Made by a program: the position numbers and the translations under genes. A stretch of 64,000 nt of DNA from Leucosporidium creatinivorum. Lineage: Eukaryota > Basidiomycota > Microbotryomycetes > Leucosporidiales > Leucosporidiaceae. The notes beneath the pieces were generated by a model. The model was not told where the DNA came from. It ran no database searches and was given only the letters and a program-made list of their open reading frames with translations. Positions within the stretch are counted from its first letter, which is position 1. Every line of letters starts with the position of its first letter. Below, in pieces: positions 21,425 to 32,047 of this stretch. The DNA is taken from positions 142,003 through 206,002 of the forward strand of contig BCKL01000017.1 in NCBI GenBank assembly GCA_001600635.1. Reading direction: 5' to 3'.

Positions 21425-24257
21425 ATGTCGAACGAACAGTTTCTCGCAGCAATGGCCGCCGCTGGAGTACCGCCCAACATGGTTGAGTACGCTCGCCACG
21501 ATCCTACAGTCCTCGCTGAGCTGCAGAAACGCTTTTCTGGCATGTCGCTCCAGAGCGGCGGGCTCACGACTCTCAAGCCGGAAGAGCACGCCGCCCAGTT
21601 CGAGAGAGAGATGAAGGAGGTCAAGGAGCGTTACGAGCGGGACCAGCGCACTCCTCCTTACAAGACCCACCCGTGGCCTCGCGACGGCTTGGTCGAATCG
21701 CAACGAAGCGAGCGCGCAGAGCTGGAGCAGATGGCCAGCACACAACAAATGATGTCTCGCTCGTACTGTGGTATCCCAAAGAGCTTCTCTAGCGTTGTCG
21801 ACGTCTCGACTTTGACGCGAGGTGAGTCCTGTGAGCTGTCACCTTCGGCCGAACCTGCGCTGACGCTCGCCGCACCGAGCAGTCTTGCTCAAGGATATGG
21901 AGGTTCTCAAGACGCACAGGGTATGTACCGCTAAATCTACGCTGACAGACCGCGCCGCGCCACAGCTAACAGTCGCTTCACAGGGCCAGTACCTCGGCTG
22001 TCGAATCATCTCGCTCGCCAGTCCGTCGTCGCTTCTCTCTCCCTGCGCAATTCGTCAGCTGATCTCGGAACCCCCCCAGTCCTCAAGCTCGGCGTCACCT
22101 TCATCGTGGAGGATCAAACCGGTCGCGCGTGCGTTGAGTAGTCGACGATGCAGAGCTTGCCGAGTCAAACTAACCTACCCCGTCTTCCTCGCAGCGAGCT
22201 CATGAGCATCTACAACCACCCTTACGGCAACGTCTCGGACCAGAAAGATCTCGACGTCCTCTTCCCCATTGGCACCGTCCTCATCGTCAAGGAGCCCACC
22301 TACAAGCGCTCAGCCGTTGGCGACAACTCGCTCATTCGCATCGACAGCCCCACGACGTTCTCTTCCCTGCGCCATCCGACCCTCTCGTCCGAGACCTCAA
22401 GTGGAAGATCCCCCTCTCTCGTCAACTCTCGAGCAACCGCGATTTCAAGAAGGAGGGCAACTCGTACTTCGGCAAGCAGCAATACCGTCTCGCCGAGAAG
22501 CTCTACTCGGACGGCATCGCCGCTTCGCCCGATCCCCAAATACGCCTCCTCCTCCATCTTAACCGCTCCGCCGCCAACCTCCAACTAGAGCAGTTCCGCT
22601 CCGCCCATCGAGACGCCGTCAAAGTCCTCGCCCTTCTCGACGCCGACTCGACCCTCGGCTTTGATTCGATCAAGATGAAGGCTCTTCTTCGCCAAGCTCG
22701 CGCCGAAGAGGGTATGAGACTCGACTCGAACGCCCTCGCTAGCTACCAGGCTACTCTCGACCACTCAGGTTCGAACAAGTAAGCGCAGGAGGGCAAGGAT
22801 CGAGTCCAGCGCAAGCTCAAAGAGTCGGAGACGGGCGAGTACGATTGGCTTGGCATGTACGAGAAGGGTCGACATCCTGAGCAGAACCCCAGGCAAGATG
22901 TTGGCGACTACGTCGGTCCCATCGCCATCAAGACTGTGCCGAACCGAGGAGGAGGTCGAGGCGTCTTCGCTACGAGGGACATCAAGGCGGGAGAGGTTCT
23001 TCTCGTCGAGAAGGCTTTCGTCGCCGAGCGCCCCAACCCTCGGCGTCTCGTCGTCGGCCTCAACCTCTTCACCAACGTCGTCGACACGGGCTGTCAAGTC
23101 GCCGTCATCTCTTCCACCGCCGCCAAGCTCGTAGACGATGGATCGCTTGCCGCTCAAGTCCACTCCCTCTACGGTGGGCCGACGACGCCATCCCCCGAAG
23201 CAGTGCCCGAGTGTTATAAAGCCGACCTCGGAGAGGACGTCCCGACCTGCGTCGATATCGCGAGGCTGGAGGCCATCTGCACCTACAATTCGTGCGCTAT
23301 CAGATCGCTCCTTCGAGTCGAGTAGACACTGACTCGAGCCTCTCTCCCTATAGCTTCGGCAACCACGGTCCTCGACAGGCTTCTCTAAACGCCGAAGGCG
23401 TCGCCGCCGACTCTTCTGCCAACCCTCTCGACTCGCCGAGCTGTCTCTTCCTCCACGCCTCCTTCTTCAACCACTCGTGCGCGTCCAACGCGCTCTGGGA
23501 GACCTACAGCGATGTCATGGTCGTCCGCGCCCGTGCACCTATCAAAGCGGGCCAGGAGATCTTCCACCCCTACATCGGCGCTGGCGCCGTCGAAGCCGAG
23601 GACGAGACGGCCAACCGCATCCTCGCCAAGCACTTCCCTAACCCCCCTGGGTGTGAGTGCGAGCTCTGCACCGCACGGCGCAGAGATGGAGCCGACAAGG
23701 TCGCCCGTCGCAAGCAGCTCATGGCGACCGAGCACGACGACCTCAAGCGCATCCTCCGCGACCACCGCGCCTCGCCCGCCACCGTCCCTGCATCTACCAT
23801 GCGCCGCCTCAAGAAGCTCATCAGCGACCTCGAGGCCACCTATTCCCGCGACCGAGGATCGCCCATTCGCATCCACCTCGGACTCGCCCACCACCTCCTC
23901 GCCGAGATGTTCCACCTCAAAGACGACTACCCTTCGGCGATCAAGCACTCTTACTTCGCGTACGAGTTTCAAGGAGGCGTCATCTCCCCTTCTCCGCTAC
24001 TCCCTTCTTCCTCCCGCTCCAAAAAGCCAACCGTCCTCGCCACGCCCCTCGCCCAAGCCGACTCTGCAGTCAACCATCTGCTCTCCAATGCGTTTAGGGG
24101 ACGCGCGCTCGGGTCGATCGAACAAGCAAAGAAGTGGATGCGCCTCGCGATGGAGACGGAGCAGATTCTCAGCGGCGGAGGCAAGGAGAAGTTCGAGAGG
24201 CGCTTCAAGGATGTATTGGAGACGATGGGCTTGACCGACTTGGCGAGGGTGATGTAG
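21425..24257 (+). pseudogene. TPR plus SET-domain protein (SET-A), reading frame interrupted
   Basis: Predicted lysine methyltransferase-like protein of the fungal TPR/SET (SMYD-related) group. Spliced N-terminal exons (MSNEQFLAAMAAAG..., then LKDMEVLKTHR, GQYLGCRIISLA, LGVTFIVEDQTGRAEL) lead into a TPR-like helical region (GNSYFGKQQYRLAEKLY; LHLNRSAANLQL). The SET domain follows: RGGGRGVFATRDIKAGEVLL, FFNHSCASNA, CECELC, and a C-terminal helical tail. The frame changes by one base near 22350 (between IRIDSPT and the frame reading PSDPLVRDLKWK), and an in-frame TAA lies at 22780-22782 with no credible intron to remove it. The exon joins otherwise match the intact paralogue, including the intron after CTYN. 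Either it is a recent pseudogene or the assembly has two errors. Confidence 0.72.
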
Positions 24258-24485
24258 CTGGAGGTGAGTAGTACCCCTTGTGTCGAGGTCGAAGCGCAGA
24301 TTCGCTGACTCGTCGCTGTTAGCAGAGAGCGCCCGACTCGGTGAGGACGACCAGAGCTGAGGGGCCAACAACGCTGGTCTGAGGTAGCTAGCAGCGAGCA
24401 ATACGAAGAAACGCTTGACTCTCACTAGCTCTCGCTCGACTGACGAAGGAGCACAGGCGAGACCCACATAGCCGGTCAAGCCACT

Positions 24486-25271
24486 TCGGCGATGGCTCGG
24501 GCTTCGCTCCTCTCCCCGTGTTCCCTCTCTCGAGCGACTTCGTGGCGCAGACACAGCCGCCCTAATCTGCTTCATCTCTCTCTCTTCAATCACATGGTGC
24601 TCTCTGCTCTACACTCTAACTTTCAAGGCGACAGCTCGAAGAAGAGAAGGAAAAAGGAGGCAACGGCTCGATGGCTCGATTGCGACGGGCAAGGAAGCAC
24701 AAGACTGCTACCCAAGGTCGATGCACCTGTACACAACATCAATAAGAAGAGAAGGGATGTCAGCGTGCTGCTCCAACGTCTTCTAATCGAGTTGTGAGTC
24801 CTCTTCTCGAGCTCGGCGAAGCCCCGAAGGACGACGACGAGCTCGGGATGCAGGGGGAGGTCGTCTCTTTGCGGAGCAATCAGCTGGCCGTTCTTTTAGT
24901 ATACATAGCGTCTTCATAGGGCGTTAGCCTTCGAGACTTAGCATGGAAGCATAAATCATCAAGTTGATCCTTCGGCGACGACGGGGGAGAGGGGAGGAGG
25001 GACGAGGAAGCGAAGCGAACCTTGCAGAGAACTTGATGTAGTCGAGTAGTAGCGCCCCGTACTCGACCGAGCGTACGAAAGGCGGATCTGTAGGGCGTAG
25101 AAAGCGAGTTCGGCGATCAGCTTCGGCGCTCGAAATGCTACTCAACCACCACCGTTGACGGTCCACAGCAGCACGCATCACGGAAAGAAGACGTCGGAGC
25201 ATCATAGGAATTGCCTCAGTGTTGGCTTTGGCGGCCGGATAGGTCTTGTCCGTCACGTAGTCCCCGGGTTG
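24486..25271 (-). repeat. IR1 right arm (786-bp inverted repeat)
   Basis: Reverse-complement copy of 19244-20028, separated from it by about 4.46 kb holding RPA12 and SET-A. The 67-codon frame here (ending at 24797) and the 110-codon minus-strand frame (from 25256) are residue-for-residue the same as in the left arm. The arm lies 228 bp after the SET-A stop and 237 bp before the SET-B start. No target-site duplication or transposon-type terminus was noticed at its outer edge. Confidence 0.93.
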
Positions 25272-25508
25272 TGGCCTTGAAGGGGTTCGGCGATGACTTT
25301 ACGAGCCGCGTGCTCGCTCATTCTCCCATTTTGTTGCTCTGGATTTCGCTAGACTGTTTCTCGAGACTTCTCTGCTTGATCTGCTAGCTTGACTAAGCAA
25401 GTCGAGCACACACCCCTGTTGCGCAGTCGGAGGAGCAAAGGAGAGCTCGAATCGACTTTCGCTTCTTTCCCTCCTACTTGTACTTGCTCGTTTTTCGATC
25501 TCGCCTGG

Positions 25509-27439
25509 ATGCCTTCGGAGTGAGTGCAAAAGCTCTTTACACCACTCTAGCACCTCTTGCTGACCCTCTCATCTTCAGAACGACTTTCCCGCCCTCGCCA
25601 TCTCAGCCCGTCTCCACGCCCATATCGCCCTCCTCGTCCGCCCCAGTCGACTATCTGCAACTCGGCATCAGCTTCAGCGCTAAGCAGCTACACCAATTAG
25701 CCGAAGAAGCCTACTCCCGAGGCCTCACAACTTCCCCTCCGCCCTCCAACGTGCGCCGACTCTCTCTCCTCCTCGCTCGCGCTGCTGCCCGGATAGGACT
25801 CCAGGCGTTCAAGCCAGCTTATGGAGATGCCATTGAGGCACTCAAGCTACTTGGACCGTCAAGACCAGCAGAGGCCGCCGGCGCCAACCCTTCGCTAGAT
25901 CTCAAACGCCGAGCTCTCCTCCTCCGAGCCTGCGCCGAGGAAGGACTTCGGCTGTCCTCCATCGCTCTCGCCACGTACGAGGAGACCCTCTCGTTCTTCC
26001 CCGCCAACGAGGAAGCCAAAGAAGGTCGATCACGCACTTCAAGACGGCTGGAAGAAGCAGAGCAGGGCAACTACGACTGGGCCGAGCGTTTCCGACTCGG
26101 GCTGGACGTCGAAGTGTGTCCTCAACAGGATGCAGCAGACTTCCTCGGACCCTGGAAGGTCGAGCGGATAGCAGGAAGAGGAGGAGGACGAGGCGCGATC
26201 GCTACTCGGGACATCAAGCCGGGGGAGCTTCTGCTCGTCGAGAAGGCCTTCGCCATCGTCTATCCGTGGGAGGTCGAGGACGGTGACATCGACGGTGAGA
26301 TTGTGCGGAGGATCGCGCGGAAGCTGGAGGAGGATGGATCGCTCGCGAGGGGGATGATGAGCCTCTACGCTGGGCCAGCGTACCCTCCACCGATGAGCGC
26401 GCCGGCGGGCTTGAGCTTCGCGACGAAGCTGTCGAGCAATGTTTCGGCTACGCTGGACCCTGGGAGGATTCGCGGTGTCTGCGAGTACAACTGGTGCGTA
26501 TAACATAAACAATCAACTCTAGCTGACCAACGTTTCGACTTTTCCAGCTTCGGCGCCTCCCCCGTCCTCCACGCCAGCTCCTCCATCGCCCCCTCCTCCT
26601 CCTCTCCAACAGCCCTCTACCCCCGCGCCGCCTTCTTTAACCACTCCTGCGCGCCCAACGCCATCTGGCGCACCTACTCCGACATCCTCGTCCTTCGCGC
26701 TCGGACGGCCATCAAGGAGGGAGAGGAGATTTACCACTCGTACACTTCTGCTACACCAGGGACGGATACGCATAGGGAGGCTTTGGAGAAGCATTTTGAC
26801 CAGGGGAGGTGTGCTTGTGAGCTTTGTGAGGAGGAGAGGGAGGAGAGCGCCGAAGAGAGGAGGGGGTTGGTTGAGGGCGGGAGGTATGAGGAGCTGCAGG
26901 CGATGGTCAGGGAGAGACCACCAGGAGCGAGGGAGGAATTCAAGGCATACGTCGAGGCACTCGAGTCGACCTACCAGCCACGGCAAGAAGGAGCAGTCGC
27001 TCGACTTGGCAAGCTCAGACCAGCGCTGCACGCCGCGTACCACCTCTTGGCCGAAGCAAGTTGGAGCAGCTCGGTCGAGGAGGGTCTCAAGTGGGAGCTC
27101 GCCGCTTTCGAAGCTCAAGGGGGCGTCCTCGGCCCTTCTCCTTCACCTCCCTCCTCCTCGCCGACCCCTTCCGCCGACGACTCACCCCCTCTACTCGCCT
27201 CCTCCATCTATAACTCGACGCTCGGTACCATGCAACTCCTCCTCTGCGCCATGCGATCCCAGCAAGCAGGTCACCCCTCGTCGGCGATCAAGAAATGGGT
27301 TCGGCTGGCGTTGGAGAATGAGCGGATCCTCGCCGGTGGGGGCGAAGCGGGGAGGAAGTTGTGGGAGGTGCAGTATGGTGAGATGGTCGGGAGGATGGGC
27401 CTGGAGGAGCTGGTGCGAGAAGTGACGAGGGAGATGTAG
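25509..27439 (+). CDS. TPR plus SET-domain protein (SET-B), intact paralogue
   Basis: SMYD-like predicted methyltransferase. A four-codon first exon (MPSE, 25509-25519) splices in phase to TTFPPSPS. A helical TPR-like region follows (LQLGISFSAKQLHQLAEEAYS and on), then the SET core: GRGGGRGAIATRDIKPGELL, FFNHSCAPNAIW, EEIYHSYTS and a post-SET-like CACELC. A C-terminal helical tail ends at stop 27437. The second intron falls after EYN, exactly where SET-A has one, and the sequence resumes FGAS. It lacks the extra N-terminal 200-residue region of SET-A. Three exons. Methylation targets cannot be deduced. Confidence 0.85.
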
Positions 27440-28299
27440 AGAGGGATGCTCGGCGTTCGGCGATTATTTGAGTCGCCCAGAGGAGGGCGGGGAGTGACCG
27501 AGGTGCATGGGAGTTTGGACGTCAGTCGGTTGCACATTTCACGATTTCTGTTGCAGACGACTGAGACGAGAAGATGTTCGACTGCACCTCCCCTACTCGA
27601 GTCTCGGCGCTGGAGAAGCAAGGCTCGGGCAAGGCCTCCTTCCGCGAGAGGTCACCAAACAGCTCGATTGCAGGGCTCATGAAGTAGGTCGGCTCTGTAC
27701 AAGACCAGAAGCTCTCCAGCAAACTGTTCTGCAGCCGATTAATTCTCGCTCGACCGAGATACTCGTTCAGGCATGCCCATCGAACCTGGCAGCTGCGAGC
27801 CGGAACCGAGCTGAGCCTGCTCGCATGGGATACCAAAGCATGGAGGATCACCGAGCGAAGGAGAGGATACAGAAGCTTTGCTTGCCAGCGTGCAGGACGG
27901 CAGCAGAGCACGCTCAGTACAGACCGCAGCCGCGGAGAGAGGAGCGGAGGGGTGGATTGTCGTCATCAAGCTGGGGAGGGAGCAAAGCATGAGGGAGGAG
28001 CAGCTGTAGGGGAGCAGGGAGCGGGTGGCCGGGCTGTCGAACATAGCTGTAGTTTATCTTTCGTGCGGTACAGCTCCAAATCCGAACCGCTGAGGCAGCC
28101 AGGCTTAGAGAGCAGAAGCTGGAGGGCAATTCCACTCTTTCGCTCCCGCCTTTCTCTCGACTCTCAATACCGCAAGATGGGATCCTGCTGAGCTACAGCT
28201 TCATCTACGACTACCCCTACGCCTCACCTTCCTGCCAGCGCTCCCCTCCTCAAGCTCTCGTACAGCTCAACTCGCTTGATCGAGCTCAGCGTCTGACGG
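27440..28299. promoter_or_regulatory. Intergenic, SET-B 3' end to phosphatase promoter
   Basis: 860 bp. Short open frames on both strands show shadow-like composition and no family resemblance. It probably contains the SET-B 3' UTR and a long 5' region of the phosphatase gene. No RNA gene recognised. Confidence 0.35.
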
Positions 28300-31200
28300 A
28301 TGGCCAACTCGCCAGAGGCCAGCACCTCGCCTCGACGCCCGACCAAGCTGCCATCGCCTACAGCTTCACCTTACAGGCCACGACTAAGCCCTCGCGATGA
28401 GAATGGCGCTACAGGACCGGGAGCAGCCGGCGGAGGAGGAGCCGACTTCTTTGCTGTCCCGCCAGCTCCCGCTCGCAACGACGGCGCTGGAGCAGCTCAG
28501 TTTGGGTTTGGAGGGCAGATGAGCGCGGCAGAAGGTGCTGCCAAATGGGCTGCACTACAGAGCGGTCCACCTACAGGTTCCGGAGGTCACTCGGGCTTCA
28601 ACTTTGGCGTCACCAGTGGCGGACAGTCGCCGCTCGCGACGACGACGACGACGACAGCCAGCTCGCCCGGCATTGGCGCGTTCAGCAGGTATGCAAGGCC
28701 TTCGCTCGAAGCCATCAGAGGTCCCTCTACCATCATGGGCTCGCCGACGCCTACAGGACAGCATGGTGGACCCTCGCCCTTCTTCCCCTCGCCGACGACG
28801 TCAAGCACGTCGACTGCGCTTCCCGCTTCCAACCTCGGACCGACTTCACCACCAGCATCCACTTCCACCTTCCATCTTCCTACACCATCCTCCTTTTCCT
28901 TCTCGCAATCACCAGCAAGCTCCCTCCCGACCAAATCTCGTCCCCCTCAGCAATCCCCCGCCGCTCGGCTCAACTCGAACGCCACGGCTCGCTATACCCA
29001 ACTCGCCGCGTCGCAGCTCGTCGAGCTTCTCACCTCCTCCGCATCTCCCGCTGTCCTCATCCTCGACCTCCGTAGCCATGCCGCTCACGTCCACGGTCGC
29101 GTGCGCCGGTCCATCTCCATCAACGTCCCCTCGACTCTCCTCCGCCGACCGGGCTACGGTGTCGACCGCGTCGCAGAGGGTCTCAGCTCAGCCGAGCAGA
29201 CCATCTTCAACACCTGGAAGTCGGCCGGTACCGTCGTCGCCCTCGACGCCGACTCGCAGTCGGTCGCCGAAGGTACGCCCGTCGCCAGCCTGCTCGCCAA
29301 ATTCGAGAAGGCGGGCTTCGCAGGACAGCTGGCGTGGATCAAGGGAGGATGGAGTGCAGTCAAGAACGAGGTCAAGGCGAGCGGAGCGGCTGCTTCGGCT
29401 CTTCTCGACTCGGGCGAGAGGGCATCGTCCAGCGACGACACTTCGGCGCTGAGCACCTCGCCTGCCAAGGGCGGCGCATCTCTCTCCTACTCGACCTCCA
29501 TCGGCAAGAAGCACGCTCGACCGGTCCTTCAAGTCCGCGACCTCCCCGTCTCTGCCTTCCAACAGGCCTCCACCTCGGCCTTCTCGCACGCTGGCGCTCC
29601 CAGCTCGTCGATGAGCATTGGAGGACGACCGACCGGCGAGAGCGGGAGGGGCGACGCGTCACGTCCAGGTTTGGGCAAACGGAGGAAAAGCGGAGCGGAG
29701 GGCTTCGGCCTCAGCCTCGATATGCACTCGCCCTCCGATAATGGCCAGCTGCCGCCTACGCCAGGGATGGAGTCAACTGGCGAGAAGAGGATGGCCACGA
29801 ACCCATTCTTTGACAACATCCGTCAGAACAGCGAGGTGCGTTTCCGCCTCTTTGCCATGCTCGTCGGTGCTTCACTAACCTCTTGCTCGCGCACAGGCAC
29901 TCTCCCTCGAACGCTCTCTCGCCCATCTCACTCCGGTCGAACTCGCCGCCGTCCCTTCGTCCCTCGCCGCCTTCCTCCCACCCTACCTCTCTCGCCTACT
30001 CCAGCTCTCACCCATGAAGCGCGCCGAGCTCCTCGCAAGGCAGTTCTACGAGCTCGAGGTCGCCGAGCGGGAACGGCTGGAAGGGACGCTCAACTGGCAC
30101 GCGACGGTGCAGGGCAAGGAGAACGAGAACAACGTCGAGGCGCAGCGGTTCAAGAAGTTTGGCATTTCGGCGGGAGTCGAGCTCGGCAGCCTCAACCGCT
30201 TCAAGAACATCTTCCCCGTTCGTTCTCCCTCTTCTTCTTTTCTCACCTCTTTATCGCTGACCTCGCTCTAATCTCACAGTACGACCATTCGCGAGTCCGA
30301 CTACGCAAGTACGCCTCGGGCGCCACCGACTACATCAACGCCTCGCACATCCAGCTCGAAGGCTCGACCAAGCGCTATATCGCCTCGCAAGGGCCTCTCC
30401 CAACCACCTACCATGACTTCTGGCAACTCTGCGACCAAGAGCAAGTGGGCGTCATCGTCATGGTCACCAACGTCCATGAGGGAGGGCGCGAGAAGTGTGG
30501 GAGGTATTGGATGTGCGGATCGGAGGGAGAGTGGTTGGTCGAGGCTTCGGGAGGAGGAGCGGATGACGTGGAGCGTACGGAGAAGGTGCCAGAGAGGCAG
30601 GAGGGAGGATTCTTCGCTCCGACCCAGGCGCCCGAGCCGGAGGAGACGCCCGTCGACCAGGCTTCGACGGTTCGCCGAACGATCCAGGTGCAGCGGAAGG
30701 AAGAGGCTGGAAAGCGACCACCGCGCAAGATTAGGCATATCCAGTACCGCGCATGGCCCGACTTCGATGTCCCGGCAGCGCCTCAGGATGTCGTAGCATT
30801 GGTGCGCGAGGTCGAGGCGGCGCAGGCCGAGTATCTGAAGGAGATTGATTGGAAGGGAGAGATTGAGCCGCCTATCGTCACTCACTGGTAAGTCACTTGA
30901 GTCTTCACGCTCTCCTCGTCGATGGCAGCTGACCCTTCGTCTCTCTCGCAGCTCGGCAGGGTGCGGTCGAACCGGCGTGTTCATTCTCGTCAGCACCATC
31001 CTCGAGAGGATGCGTCAGGATCGTGCAGCAGCTCGCAAGGCGGCCAGCACTCAGTCCCTTAAATCGACCGTGGACGTCGTCGACAGCATGGAGATCGACT
31101 CGCCTCTCGCTACGTCGACCTCGGGTACCGCTCTCCCTTCCACCAACCCTTTCGAGTTCCCCGAATCAGTCGGCACCTCGCAGATCAACACTTTCAACTT

Positions 31201-31591
31201 TGCGCCCACCCCAGCATACCCTCCTCCCTTCCCTCGCATGGCGAGCTCCACACCGAGCTCTCTCATTCCCCAAACCGCATCCCTCTCCCTCGCTCCGGAC
31301 AACCGCCCGATGCTCGTTCATCACTCCTCGCAATCCCCTCCCATCGTATCGCCCTTCGCACCCGTCAGCACTCCTCTCCCGCTCGATCCCGCCGCCACGA
31401 GCGACTCGGCCACCGTTCCCGCTCTCGTCAGCGCCGATCCCATCTTCGCTGGCGTCAACGATCTCCGTACACAGCGCATGAGCATGGTCGCTAACTACCG
31501 TCAATACGTCTCGATCCACGAGTGTGTCTTGGTTGGAGCGGTGCAGGCGGTGGAGGACGAGTTGGAGCAGATGAGGAAGAGCGTGGCTTAG
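28300..31591 (+). CDS. Rhodanese-domain protein tyrosine phosphatase (Pyp/Ptp2-like)
   Basis: Probable MAP-kinase phosphatase. Residues 1-230 are low-complexity Ser/Pro/Ala. A rhodanese-like (Cdc25/MAPK-binding) domain follows, with VLILDLRSHAAHVHGRVRRS and AWIKGGWSAV. Then the PTP domain: YDHSRVRLRKY, DYINASHIQ, YIASQGPLP.TYHDFWQL, GREKCGRYW, the WPD loop YRAWPDFDVP, and the P-loop HCSAGCGRTG. The catalytic Cys codon is split by the last intron (TG at 30887-30888, C after the acceptor near 30950). An unusual low-complexity insert of about 145 residues separates the P-loop from the Q-loop region MSMVANYRQY, where the usual first Gln is Ala. Four exons. Stop 31589-31591. Confidence 0.9.
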
Positions 31592-32047
31592 AGAGGCCCT
31601 CCCCCTTGTTTTTAGTCGTTGGATCCCCTTTTGCTTTTACCTTCTTGTCGCATGATTTCACTGGAACACCCTTATCTCCCTCTTATTATGCTTCGGCAGC
31701 AAGCGAGAGAGAAGCCACGAGTGCTGATCAAATCGCCGAGGAAGCTGAATCTGCACCGACCTTCGCTGGTCGCTCGAAGTGGCTGACGAGGGACCAAGAG
31801 CTGGACGGCACGCTCGAGCGCAGTTCGACAGAACTCGCTCCCGCAAAGCTGAGGGTCCGGTTGCAAGCGCCGAGCTGCGCTCTCGCTGATCAGTCACGCT
31901 CGAAGCATGGCATGAACAAAGGCTTGCAGGAGCAAGGTGAATAAGATCAAATAGTTGATGAGGGGTAAAATGAGTGGGAGGGTACTGAACAGAAGGTGAA
32001 CGAATGTGGTCGTGAAAGGGTCGTAACGGGTCGTGAAAGGGAGAAAC
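31592..32047. other. Convergent intergenic, phosphatase / BRCT gene
   Basis: 456 bp between two converging stops. T- and A-richer than the surroundings; no gene recognised. Confidence 0.4.

Noticed and set aside
19244-25271. IR1 as the terminal inverted repeats of a DNA transposon
   Set aside because: The loop encodes host genes (RPA12, SET-A), no transposase was seen, the arms are far longer than usual, and no target-site duplication was noticed.
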